A stretch of DNA of 64,000 bases from RGIG3178 sp964533965 (GCA_964533965.1 CAZHNN010000013.1:11954-75953); one strand, 5' to 3'. Positions 25,220 to 32,641 are shown, counted from the stretch's first letter. The notes: generated by a model not told the origin, from the letters alone. Made by a program: numbers and translations.

Positions 25220-25657
25220 GCCATTCACCTCCAATAAGAAAACAAACGGGATAGGCGGAATTTTTCATGCCGCATGAAAATTTTTCATACTGTATGACAG
25301 AATTCATACAACATGAAATTTCCTGAGGATTTGAGAATGGGATAGATACGGGAGCCTTTGCCTGAGAATTGCATCATGCGTTTTTCAAAGCATGCGGTAA
25401 GAGTATATCTTAAAAGACAAGGCGTCAATGCTTTTCAAAAAGCTGTATGTGGATGACATTCTCCTGAAGAAGTTAATCCAAATAAGCAAGTAAGCGGCTG
25501 AAATATTGGCTGCTTGGCAACAAGAAATATCTATTTTAGTGATACCGATTTGTAAGGTATATGATCATACAATAAGCCGATCTCTTTAAATGTGATATAA
25601 TATATTCAACTGATTATAATAAAATATTCAATGAAGTGCTTTGAAAGAGGTTCAAAA
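25220..25657. other. Regulatory gap upstream of the ECF sigma gene and the duplicated genes
   Basis: No gene is seen. The first part holds the three palindromes at 25262-25317. The middle (25320-25560) shows nothing I can support. The right end has an extended -10, TGATATAAT (25593-25601), serving the gene at 25658. Confidence 0.5.
25262..25317. promoter_or_regulatory. Three tandem palindromic operators upstream of the ECF sigma gene
   Basis: Box 1 is TTTTCATGC-C-GCATGAAAA (25262-25280), a perfect 9-1-9 palindrome. Box 2 is TCATAC-T-GTATGA (25285-25297). Box 3 is TTCAT-acaac-ATGAA (25303-25317). Their centres (25271, 25291, 25310) are 19-20 bp apart, about two helical turns, placing all boxes on one face of the DNA. 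They cover the likely promoter region of the sigma gene, so a dimeric regulator binding cooperatively is inferred. Confidence 0.65.
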
Positions 25658-26032
25658 ATGGCAAACATGAAACCTTCGGTAATCAAGGCGCAGGAAAAGG
25701 CCATCCTGGTGTTTTCCGGCAAAGAGACTGGCGACAAAAAGGCGGTCATACAAGCCCTGTATGACGCTTTGTGCACGAAGCAGCCCTATGCCAAATACCT
25801 GCAGAACTCGGACATGACATGGGAGGATATGTATACCATTGCCGAGTATATGCGGGGGATTGGGCTCAACTGGGAAAAGGCTTTCTATATGCCCATCCAG
25901 CCTTTTTGCAAAGTGAAGTCGCTCCGGTACATCCTTGCGCATAAGCAGGAGGCCATGGGGTGCAAAGGGCGTGAAGCATTCTTTGGCGTTTACTGGTACC
26001 TCAGAAGTTGCTTTGTCCAGTTTCTGGGCTAA
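25658..26032 (+). CDS. Hypothetical protein, tandem paralogue A
   Basis: About 124 residues from the ATG at 25658 (GAAAGAGG upstream). Soluble, mixed charge, no signal peptide. The sequence opens MANMKPSVIKAQEKAILVF and contains TGDKKAVIQALYDALCTKQP and a conserved MTWEDMYTIAEYMRGIGL segment, ending in aromatic YWYLRSCF. No family recognised. Followed 44 bases later by a close paralogue. An extended -10 promoter (TGATATAAT) lies about 57 bases upstream. Confidence 0.65.
   Translation: MANMKPSVIKAQEKAILVFSGKETGDKKAVIQALYDALCTKQPYAKYLQNSDMTWEDMYTIAEYMRGIGLNWEKAFYMPIQPFCKVKSLRYILAHKQEAMGCKGREAFFGVYWYLRSCFVQFLG
25695..25834 (+). repeat. 140-bp near-identical segment shared with 26120-26259
   Basis: Only three of 140 bases differ from 26120-26259, whereas the following ~97 bases of the two genes differ at about a quarter of positions. 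The sharp boundary near 25834/26259 suggests gene conversion. Confidence 0.8.
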
Positions 26033-26076
26033 AATTCATAAGCCAAAGCTAATTGTGTGTAAAGGGAGATCGAAAA

Positions 26077-26463
26077 ATGACACATTCAAATGGCAAGCCT
26101 TCTGTGTTCAAGGTAGAGCAAAAGGCCATCCTGGTGTTTTCCGGCAAAGAGACCGGCGACAAAAAGGCGGTCACACAAGCCCTGTATGACGCTTTGTGCA
26201 CGAAGCAGCCCTATGCCAAATACCTGCAAAACTCGGACATGACATGGGAGGATATGTATGCCATCGCAGAGCACATGCGCGGCATCGGGCTCACTTGGGA
26301 AAAGGCTTACTACATGCCCATCCAGTCTTTCTGCCGTGTAAAGTCACTCAAATATATCCTTGCTCACAAGGAAGAATCTCTGGGGAACAAAGGGACTGAG
26401 GAATTTTTAAAGCTGTATGTTTATCTTAAGAGTTGTTTTATCAAAGCATTTGGCCTTGTTTAA
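26077..26463 (+). CDS. Hypothetical protein, tandem paralogue B
   Basis: About 128 residues from the ATG at 26077 (GGGAGA upstream). Shares with paralogue A the segments KAILVFSGKETGDKKAV, QPYAKYLQNSDMTWEDMY and KSLKYILAHKEE, while the N-terminal ~12 and C-terminal ~25 residues have diverged. Probably co-transcribed with A and ended by the terminator at 26480. Function unknown. Short length, no export signal and tandem duplication would fit a small regulatory or immunity-type protein, but nothing in the sequence proves it. Confidence 0.65.
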   Translation: MTHSNGKPSVFKVEQKAILVFSGKETGDKKAVTQALYDALCTKQPYAKYLQNSDMTWEDMYAIAEHMRGIGLTWEKAYYMPIQSFCRVKSLKYILAHKEESLGNKGTEEFLKLYVYLKSCFIKAFGLV

Positions 26464-26479
26464 CTGCAAAAAGAAAGAT

Positions 26480-26506
26480 GCCGCCGATTGACCGGCGGCT
26501 TTTTTT
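26480..26506 (+). terminator. Terminator after paralogue B
   Basis: GCCGCCG-attgac-CGGCGGC followed by TTTTTTTATAC. A degenerate copy of this terminator is found at 27721-27745 as part of the larger duplication. Confidence 0.8.
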
Positions 26507-26656
26507 ATACATCGAAACACGTATGGAGCTATGGCAAAATCGATTTCATATATGCCTGCATGTTACAATTCTTCCATTCCAAGGCAGGTACACTGTATGC
26601 TTCTCTCTACACAGACGCATCGGTATTCGGACTATTTCGTAGATGTGAAAGCCGTG
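26480..26656 (+). repeat. Left copy of a ~180-bp duplication (matches 27721-27902)
   Basis: Both copies contain the GCCGCCGA(T/C)TGACCGGCG terminator, GATTTCATATAT, CATGTTACAATT, CCATTCC, AAGGCAGGT and the first ~20 codons of the sugar isomerase gene. Similarity stops abruptly at GAAAGCCGTG. Between the copies lies the Ser/Cys repeat gene. Confidence 0.75.
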
Positions 26657-26659
26657 GAG
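26597..26659 (+). pseudogene. 5' fragment of the sugar isomerase gene at 27841
   Basis: The ATG at 26597, preceded by GGCAGGT as in the intact gene, begins MLLSTQTHRYSDYFVDVKAV. This matches the first 20 residues of the isomerase with three changes, then diverges into unrelated sequence. It is a truncated duplicate, not a functional gene. The rest of the gap to 26810 shows nothing else. Confidence 0.7.
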
Positions 26660-26810
26660 AGACAATCATGTTTAATTACTATCTTTAGTACAGGCTACAA
26701 TTTAACAGAAATCATACGCAAGTATAGGTGTAACAATTTCATTTATATCGACATATCATATCATGCATGTTCCTAAAGAACAAAGAAAGAACGTCAGGAG
26801 GAAATTTCAC

Positions 26811-27263
26811 ATGTGTAGCCGCAGACGTCGTCGGCACCGTCATTGCTGCTGCTGTTGCTGCTGTTGCTGCAAGAGGAAACGTAAATGCTCCAGCTCCAGC
26901 TCTAGTTCAACTTGCAGCTCCAGTTCCAGCACCAGCTCTAGTTCCAGCTCCAGCTCCAGCTCCAGCTGCAGCTCCAGACCTAGGCCCAATGGCGATCCAG
27001 GGAATATCCTTAGGAATCACCCAAGTTCAAGCTCCAGTTCCAGCTCCAGCTCCAGTTCCAGCTCTAGCTCCAGCTCCAGCTCCAGCTCCAGCTCTAGTTC
27101 CAGATCTAGGTTCAATGGCGATCCAGGGAATATCCTTAGGAATCACCCAAGGTCCAGCTCCAGCTCCAGTTCCAGCTCCAGCTCTAGCTCCAGTTCTAGC
27201 TCAAGCTCCAGCTCCGATTCGAGCTCCAGCAGCACCAGATCAAAGTGTGGATGTAGAAACTAG
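26811..27263 (+). CDS. Ser-rich, poly-Cys low-complexity protein (spore-surface-like)
   Basis: About 150 residues from the ATG at 26811, which has AGGAGG nine bases upstream; the frame opens at 26763 without support. It begins MCSRRRRRHRH, then nine consecutive Cys, a KRKRK cluster and long Ser runs encoded by AGCTCC-type hexamers. Two copies of NGDPGNILRNHP interrupt the Ser tract 126 bp apart. The C-terminus is SKCGCRN. Poly-Cys and poly-Ser with basic clusters suggest a cross-linked spore or surface structural protein. A second, Ala/Pro frame on the same DNA is also open but has no ribosome binding site. Confidence 0.6.
   Translation: MCSRRRRRHRHCCCCCCCCCKRKRKCSSSSSSSTCSSSSSTSSSSSSSSSSSCSSRPRPNGDPGNILRNHPSSSSSSSSSSSSSSSSSSSSSSSSSSRSRFNGDPGNILRNHPRSSSSSSSSSSSSSSSSSSSSSDSSSSSTRSKCGCRN
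26890..27240 (+). repeat. Hexanucleotide AGCTCC/AGTTCC repeat with two 126-bp higher-order units
   Basis: The region is built of CTCCAG-type hexamers. A 36-base segment starting AATGGCGATCCAGGG occurs identically at 26988 and 27114, giving a 126-bp period. Confidence 0.85.
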
Positions 27264-27840
27264 GCATATTTGAGACCAAGCAATCGCTTGGTCTCTTGAT
27301 ACATAGCCAAAATGTTTTGAATTTATTGCAACAAATAGCTGATATATCCATATAATAGTATTGGTGGAAGCAAAACACCAGGCATGCAAACCTTGACAAT
27401 AAGGGGAGTGCAAATTTGTACTCCTCTTTAAATAAAGATTCAATATTGTCTGCTAGAGTAGCTCAGAGTGGTATTTGATCCAAACCCACCCGTCGCCCTA
27501 AGGAAATTAATGGGGCAAAGCCCCTTTAACCCCCCAAAAGAAACCCTCTGGATGACCGTTAAGCTTCCCGCAAAGGAGGTATTTTATCTTGTTTGCAAGA
27601 ATGTATTTAAACGAATTCATGGGTAAAATTTAACGTATTATAATCATTTCTTTGAGAGGTATAGAGATTGTCAAACCAGCTTAATGACTATAAAAAGGAT
27701 GAGCCACAGCCCCAAATTCTGCCGCCGACTGACCGGCGCCTTTTTATACTAACAAATATGTATTGAGCTATCGTAAAATTGATTTCATATATACCGGCAT
27801 GTTACAATTTATCCATTCCATGGGAAGGCAGGTGCACTGT
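27264..27840. other. Gene-free stretch after the Ser/Cys repeat gene
   Basis: Holds the hairpin at 27272, a tRNA-like fragment near 27452-27475, a GGGGC-aaa-GCCCC element near 27508-27530, and the right copy of the 180-bp duplication from 27721. No open frame with a ribosome binding site was found until 27841. Confidence 0.5.
27272..27299 (+). terminator. Hairpin terminator after the Ser/Cys repeat gene
   Basis: GAGACCAAGC-aatc-GCTTGGTCTC, a perfect 10-bp stem, followed by a short TTGAT. Confidence 0.6.
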
Positions 27841-27902
27841 ATGCTTCTCTCTACACAGACGCATCGGTATTCGGGCTATTTCGGGGATGCGAAAGCCGTG
27901 AA
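27721..27902 (+). repeat. Right copy of the ~180-bp duplication
   Basis: Matches 26480-26656 with scattered changes and small indels. This copy continues into the intact isomerase gene. Confidence 0.75.
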
Positions 27903-28743
27903 GATGCTCTCGCAAGCGGGGTTTGACGCGCTCGATTTCTCCATGCTGCGCATGAATGACGACAATAACATCCTGTGCTCCGACAACTACAGGGAGCATG
28001 TAATGGAAGTGCGTGCCGTGGCGGAAAAGGCCGGCGTTGCCATCACCCAGGCGCATGCGCCGTTCACATTTAATTGGTCCGACCCGGGAGAATTCGACAA
28101 TGTCATCATCCCGCGCATCGTCCGGTCTATAGAGATCGCGTCCCTGCTTGGCGCAAAGCTCATCGTGGTCCATCCGCTGCACCACCTTGTGTACAAAGGG
28201 CATGAGAAACAGATCAAGCAAGCCAATATGGCCTACTACCGTTCGTTGTTGCCTGTCTGCGAAAAGTATGATATCAAAATAGCGCTGGAAAACATGTGGC
28301 AGAAAGACAATAGACGCAACTGCATCGTGCAGGATACCTGCTCGTGTCCCGAGGATTTCATCGACTACCTCGATACGTTGAATGACGATCATTTTGTCGC
28401 CTGCCTTGATATTGGGCATTGTGTGCTGACGGGCGAGGACCCCGCGGAGATGATCCGCGCGCTCGGCCCAAAGCGCCTGCAGGCGCTCCACATCCAGGAC
28501 AACGACTTTCTCTCCGATGCTCATAGGATTCCGTATACGGGAAAAATCGATTGGAACGCCGTCACATCTGCGCTTGGTCAGATCGGTTACCAGGGGGATT
28601 TCACCTTTGAGGCTGATCGTGCGCTGTCCTTCTATGACAAGGAGTTTTTGCCAACTGTCTCAAGGTACATGGTACAGTTGGGCAGGCACATGATCACAAA
28701 GATCGAAAAGGCTGCGAATGCGGTGCGGGTAGCCGGCAAGTAA
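27841..28743 (+). CDS. Sugar phosphate isomerase/epimerase (AP endonuclease 2-like TIM barrel)
   Basis: About 300 residues from the ATG at 27841 (GGCAGGT upstream; the frame starts at 27763). Xylose-isomerase-like TIM barrel: AHAPFTFNWSDP, LGAKLIVVHPLHH, IKIALENMWQKD with the metal Glu, FVACLDIGHCVLTGEDP with the Asp/His pair, LQALHIQDND and FTFEADRAL. These supply the divalent-metal ligands of the family. Substrate unknown. The promoter region is part of the duplicated segment. The gene is followed by tandem terminator-bearing repeats. Confidence 0.85.
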   Translation: MLLSTQTHRYSGYFGDAKAVKMLSQAGFDALDFSMLRMNDDNNILCSDNYREHVMEVRAVAEKAGVAITQAHAPFTFNWSDPGEFDNVIIPRIVRSIEIASLLGAKLIVVHPLHHLVYKGHEKQIKQANMAYYRSLLPVCEKYDIKIALENMWQKDNRRNCIVQDTCSCPEDFIDYLDTLNDDHFVACLDIGHCVLTGEDPAEMIRALGPKRLQALHIQDNDFLSDAHRIPYTGKIDWNAVTSALGQIGYQGDFTFEADRALSFYDKEFLPTVSRYMVQLGRHMITKIEKAANAVRVAGK

Positions 28744-28771
28744 TACGATTGTTAGTTCGGAGATGAAAAAG

Positions 28772-28990
28772 CCGCAGGTTTACCTGCGGCTTTATGTTTC
28801 TTCGCAAGAGCAGTTTGGCGACTTTCCGCAGGTTTACCTGCGGATTTTGTTTCTTTGCAAGAGCAGTTTGGCGACTTTCCGCAGGTTTACCTGCGGATTT
28901 TGTTTCTTTGTAAGAGCAGTTTAGCTACCTTTCGCAGATTAACCTGCGGTTTTTGGTTCTTCGCAAGAGCAGTTTGGCTACCTTCCGGCA
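28772..28990. repeat. Tandem 53-bp repeats, each with a terminator hairpin
   Basis: Units begin at 28772, 28826, 28879 and 28932 with a partial fifth at 28985. The consensus runs CCGCAGG-ttta-CCTGCGG, then a T-rich stretch with GTTTCTT, then GCAAGAGCAGTTTGGC. The first hairpin terminates the isomerase gene. The last unit runs into the 3' end of the convergent gene at 28978. No unique spacers separate the units, so this is not CRISPR. Confidence 0.85.
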
Positions 28991-29538
28991 GAATAGATCT
29001 GATAAACGTTGTCGATGTTGTTGGCGATAGAGGTGACTGTCAATTGCAGAGGATCGATCAGGATGATGTTCCGGCCTCTTTGCTGCGCATATACGAAGGT
29101 CTGCGCTGTGTTTCCCTTGTTTCTGCCCCAGACGGCAATCACATATCCGCTCTGGTCCACCATGTGTCTATTCCTTTTTTGCTGACAACCCGGTGAATAA
29201 CGCGGCTGCATCACGGTTTCCCTGTCGGCCTTCGCTACGTTGGCAAAGTAACGGTTGCGTTCCTTTTCAAGCCAATGGGCTGCTTGTGCTTCATAGGGGA
29301 GGACGCATTCAAGTACTACGGGGTATTTTTTTCTCAATTCGAGCACGATTTCCGCCGCATAGGTGTCTACGCCTCGTCCCATCCCGGTTAAAAAACGCGT
29401 TACACCATGCTTTACAATCAGGTTTTCCGCTTGTCGGTACATCAACTCTTTTAAGATCTTGCAATCCGGGTTTCCTTCGAAAAGCTTAAGCGTGAGCTTT
29501 TCTGGCCTGTCTCCTGTGAAGCAGCACGTCTTTTTCAT
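28978..29538 (-). CDS. SLOG-family protein (DUF1273/YpsA-like)
   Basis: About 186 residues from the ATG at 29538 (GGAGG upstream; the frame reaches 29553). Opens KKTCCFTGDRPEKL, the CFTGHRP-type loop of the DUF1273/SLOG group, followed by FLTGMGRGVDTYAAEIVLELR, a nucleotide-binding GxGxG-like turn, and VLPYEAQAAHW. SLOG proteins bind nucleotide-derived ligands, and some act in stress or defence signalling. The last codons (YSAGR) are encoded inside the 53-bp repeat. Single-gene unit. Confidence 0.8.
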   Translation of the reverse strand: MKKTCCFTGDRPEKLTLKLFEGNPDCKILKELMYRQAENLIVKHGVTRFLTGMGRGVDTYAAEIVLELRKKYPVVLECVLPYEAQAAHWLEKERNRYFANVAKADRETVMQPRYSPGCQQKRNRHMVDQSGYVIAVWGRNKGNTAQTFVYAQQRGRNIILIDPLQLTVTSIANNIDNVYQIYSAGR

Positions 29539-29677
29539 GCCATTCGCCTCCACTTCACCTTAATTTGTTTTGCTAGTATAGCAGGGAGGGTTGTTTGTGC
29601 GATATATCCCACTCAAAACGTTTACTGTCTATTTACAATTACCGTAATATAATTTATATTGCATCGCGGGGATGAAG

Positions 29678-29920
29678 ATGAACGCAAAAGATGCTGTTGC
29701 CCAACGGATTATCGAACTCTGTGCAGAACGTAACCTCGCCGTCAACGGACTTGCAAACCTCAGCGGCATATCTCCTTCCACTCTGTACAGCATATTAAGC
29801 GCCAAGAGCAAAAATCCCGGCATCGTTTCGATTCAGCGAATCTGCGACGGGATCAATATCAGCGTGCGCGATTTTTTCGAATCGGCGCTGTTTGAGGGAT
29901 TGGATCAGGAGATCGAATAG
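29678..29920 (+). CDS. Small XRE-family helix-turn-helix protein
   Basis: About 80 residues (two in-frame ATGs, 29672 and 29678; the second fits the GGGG ribosome-binding stretch better). Almost the whole protein is an HTH domain: VAQRIIELCAERNLAVNGLA, GISPSTLYSILSAKSKNPG and IQRICDGINISVRDFFES. A Cro/C1-like DNA-binding protein without an effector domain. It is divergent from the SLOG gene, which may be its target; that is inference. Confidence 0.75.
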   Translation: MNAKDAVAQRIIELCAERNLAVNGLANLSGISPSTLYSILSAKSKNPGIVSIQRICDGINISVRDFFESALFEGLDQEIE

Positions 29921-30049
29921 GTTTAGCAATTTGGCCTGATGGAAGAAGGGAATAGCGGACAAATCGGCGACGGATACATGGACATGCGCCGCCGTGATAC
30001 GGCATTGTTTTTTAAGACCTACCCGGAACTCCCTGTGCGTCAGCTCGAC

Positions 30050-30583
30050 TTAATCGAGCCGGTATTCCACCAATTCGCAGTTTTGCATCCGGAATTCGTG
30101 AAATTCTTTGTCCGACAAACTGCGGCAGTAGGCATTGATGCTCTTGCTGGTAACGTTATGCGTGACGATCAGGATGGTCTTGTCCGGATAGGTGGTCTTG
30201 ATCTCATCGAGCATATTGTAAATGCGCTGGATGACCATGCATGTTGACTCGCCTTCGGGAAACCTTCCCGCAAAGCTGTTTCGGATTGCGAGAAACTCGG
30301 GCGCCAGACGCGAAGTGCCCTCGTAGGTTCCGAAATTGATTTCCATCAACCTGTCGTCAAATAGGATCGGTACTCCTATATGCCCATTGGCAAGCTCCGC
30401 CGTCCGCCTGGCTCTGTTTAACGGAGAACAGAAAATAAGGTCGATACCCTTGTCCACAAGCACATTTGCCAATTCCCTTGCCTGGTCTTCACCCTTTTGT
30501 GTCAAATTCGCATCCAATCTTCCGCAAACAAGGTTTTGGTGATTGGTTTCGGATTCGCCGTGCCTTGTAACAAACAATCTCAT
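30050..30583 (-). CDS. Histidine phosphatase (phosphoglycerate mutase superfamily)
   Basis: A 177-residue protein with the phosphohistidine motif VTRHGESETN near the start, SPLNRARRTAEL, MEINFGTYEGT with the catalytic acid, and ILIVTHNVTSK with the second His. Resembles cobalamin-pathway CobC or broad-specificity phosphatases such as PhoE. No cobalamin genes adjoin, so the substrate is left open. The frame overlaps no other gene and begins at an ATG at 30583. Confidence 0.85.
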   Translation of the reverse strand: MRLFVTRHGESETNHQNLVCGRLDANLTQKGEDQARELANVLVDKGIDLIFCSPLNRARRTAELANGHIGVPILFDDRLMEINFGTYEGTSRLAPEFLAIRNSFAGRFPEGESTCMVIQRIYNMLDEIKTTYPDKTILIVTHNVTSKSINAYCRSLSDKEFHEFRMQNCELVEYRLD

Positions 30584-30631
30584 GTCGATGCCCCCGGTTG
30601 AATAAAACTATTCGCATTGTATCACTCGAGC

Positions 30632-30658
30632 AAAAAGAAGTCGATGAACGACTTCTTT
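30632..30658 (-). terminator. Terminator after the PTS IIB gene
   Basis: On the minus strand AAAGAAGTCG-ttcat-CGACTTCTTT followed by TTGC. Confidence 0.7.
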
Positions 30659-30685
30659 GTATGTTATCCGGATATTAAAACCTAC

Positions 30686-31144
30686 TTATACCGAATACTC
30701 CGCTTGCACGGTGGGGAAAGAGATCTTGCAGCCAAGATTCTCCAGCTCCTTGAGCATATCGCGGTCCTTGTCGGTGAGCTTCAGTTCCCCGTACAGGCCG
30801 CCGCCTGCCGTGCCGCCAAGCCAGCCGACGAGCAATTCGGGAAAAATAAAGCCCTTTTTGTATACCAACAGCGCCGTTTCTATGTCGCGCATCAATACGA
30901 AGACCGGTCCCAGCGGGCCGAACTGGTCCTTTTTCCACGATGCCGCGGCCTGATCCGTATTCATCACCTGTACCGTGTGTTCCGGAGGCGCGCCCAAAAC
31001 ATACACCTGAGAAACCAAAGAGTCTTTGGCAATCTCATCGTCTATGATCAGGATGAGCTTGGAGGGGTAGAGTTTGAGCCATACTCGACGGATCTGTGAA
31101 TGAACAAGGTGGGTATCGATGCGGACGAGGGAAAGTTGTGCCAT
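30686..31144 (-). CDS. Orphan PTS mannose/sorbose-family EIIB component
   Basis: A 152-residue EIIB of the mannose-fructose-sorbose class. LVRIDTHLVHSQIRRVW carries the conserved phosphorylatable His (position 15). MNTDQAA and LVGWLGG-type turns follow the family layout. The usual partners EIIA, EIIC and EIID are not adjacent, so it either serves a system encoded elsewhere or has a regulatory role. Transcribed alone with its own terminator. The ATG at 31144 follows AAGGAGG. Confidence 0.85.
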   Translation of the reverse strand: MAQLSLVRIDTHLVHSQIRRVWLKLYPSKLILIIDDEIAKDSLVSQVYVLGAPPEHTVQVMNTDQAAASWKKDQFGPLGPVFVLMRDIETALLVYKKGFIFPELLVGWLGGTAGGGLYGELKLTDKDRDMLKELENLGCKISFPTVQAEYSV

Positions 31145-31491
31145 GAGGGTACCTCCTTAACCTTTTTTAGGTGGGGGATTCCTATGTCTGCCACTCAACC
31201 GAATATGCTTACAATCCCGGCACATTGACTGATTCCATTATAGTACATTGCGACAGCGATGAAAAGGATTTGATGTATCGTTTAGCGAAAGATTGTGTTT
31301 TATTATATATTATCTCTATCTGCCGAGAATTGCAGCTACGCCATATGTGCGGACGCCAATATTAGGTTATAGGGAACATGGAGGAAAAAGTCTTTACTAT
31401 AGGCCCTTCGGAGTGCGGATTGACCAAATTGGGCTGTTCTAAATCAAGAATAATGATATAATTTTGAAAAGCTGTGCGCTGCGGAGGTGAT
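31145..31491. other. Gap between the PTS IIB and diguanylate cyclase genes
   Basis: No gene is supported: the one open frame (from 31171) lacks a ribosome binding site. No riboswitch or clear promoter was recognised. Confidence 0.4.
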
Positions 31492-31519
31492 ATGAATCAA
31501 TAAGCTGCTCTATACCGAG

Positions 31520-32641
31520 ATGAACGTCTTCGCGTTGGTGGTATTGATCATCATTTACCTTAACATTCGCCGTCATGCCCAAAAGCAGATGATCGAACAG
31601 AAACTGTTTTTGGCGCTGGTGCATTCCAATGCATTCATATTGGTATTGGATACGCTCATGTGGCTGATAGACGGCATAAGCGGTTCGTATCTGACCTTTA
31701 TATATCGCATCGTGACGGGACTGTATTACGCAATGAACCCCATCATCTGCCTGATCTGGTCGTATTATGCAGATTATTTGATCTATCGAAATGGCGACCG
31801 GCTGAAGAGCATCGCGATTCCGTTGGCGATGCCGGCGGCAATAAACCTCGTGCTTTCGATGCTGAGCATCTTCACCGGATGGATGTTCACCGTTGATGCC
31901 CACAACATCTACCAAAGGGGATCTCTTTTCCTGTTGATGGCAGCAATATCGTATTTCTATCTGGTCTTTACATTTTTGCAGATACTGCTCAAACAGAACA
32001 GGATACAAAAGCAATACTACTTCCCAATTCTAGCATTTGCCATTCCTCCGTTTATCGGAGGTGTCCTTCAGACGTTGTTCTATGGCTTATCACTCATATG
32101 GGTTTGTATGACGATATCGGTGCTGATCGTATTCATCAACATTCAGACTGACCAGCTCAATACGGACTTTTTAACCGGCTTGTACAATCGCAGGCAGCTG
32201 GACAATTATCTCAAGCGACTCCAAAGAAACAAAGAGCAAAGGCTGCTTGGGGGTCTGATGATCGACCTGACAGAATTTAAAGTCGTCAACGATGTATATG
32301 GCCATGACGAAGGGGATAAGGCTCTGCAGCAAGTTGCCCGGATCCTGCAGGAGACATTTCGCGTCAAGGATTTCGTCGCCAGGATGGGCGGGGATGAGTT
32401 CATCGTCCTCATGGAGGTGGAGAGCCGGGCGGACCTGGAGAACATCGTAGGCAGGCTTCAGGGCAACATGGCAAAGTTCAATGAACAGAGACTGTTGCCG
32501 TATGAGATTCAACTGAGCATTGGATACGACTGTTATGACAGCAGATTGCATCATGACTTTACAGAATTTATCAAACACATCGACCGCCTGATGTATAAGA
32601 ACAAACAGGAAAAGGATGCGCTGCAGGATAATAAAGCGTAA
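31520..32641 (+). CDS. Membrane diguanylate cyclase (GGDEF) with a disturbed start
   Basis: A 373-residue protein with six to seven membrane helices in the first ~215 residues, then a GGDEF domain: TDFLTGLYNRRQLD, MIDLTEFKVVNDVYGHDEGD and ARMGGDEFIVL. The active-site GGDEF is canonical, and an RVKD five residues before it forms an inhibitory I-site. It should make c-di-GMP. An ideal GGAGGTGAT-ATG at 31492 is out of frame by one base and stops after three codons. Removing one A would give MINKLLYTEM joined to the present frame. Either the gene is frameshifted at codon 2 or translation starts at 31520 without a good ribosome binding site. Confidence 0.82.
   Translation: MNVFALVVLIIIYLNIRRHAQKQMIEQKLFLALVHSNAFILVLDTLMWLIDGISGSYLTFIYRIVTGLYYAMNPIICLIWSYYADYLIYRNGDRLKSIAIPLAMPAAINLVLSMLSIFTGWMFTVDAHNIYQRGSLFLLMAAISYFYLVFTFLQILLKQNRIQKQYYFPILAFAIPPFIGGVLQTLFYGLSLIWVCMTISVLIVFINIQTDQLNTDFLTGLYNRRQLDNYLKRLQRNKEQRLLGGLMIDLTEFKVVNDVYGHDEGDKALQQVARILQETFRVKDFVARMGGDEFIVLMEVESRADLENIVGRLQGNMAKFNEQRLLPYEIQLSIGYDCYDSRLHHDFTEFIKHIDRLMYKNKQEKDALQDNKA

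Noticed and set aside
26767..27273. Ala/Pro-rich protein encoded by the repeat tract
   Set aside because: No ribosome binding site precedes its ATG, whereas the Ser/Cys frame has AGGAGG at ideal spacing. The openness is explained by the hexamer repeat.
27452..27480. tRNA gene (AGAGTAGCTCAGAGTGGTA resembles a D-arm)
   Set aside because: The D-stem GCTC has no GAGC partner, and no anticodon arm, T-arm or acceptor 3' strand follows. At most a remnant.
28772..28990. CRISPR array
   Set aside because: Units are contiguous 53-bp repeats with no unique spacers and no cas genes; each contains a terminator hairpin.
31171..31365. 64-codon open frame upstream of the diguanylate cyclase
   Set aside because: It opens with a GTG that lacks a ribosome binding site, and its composition is not protein-like.
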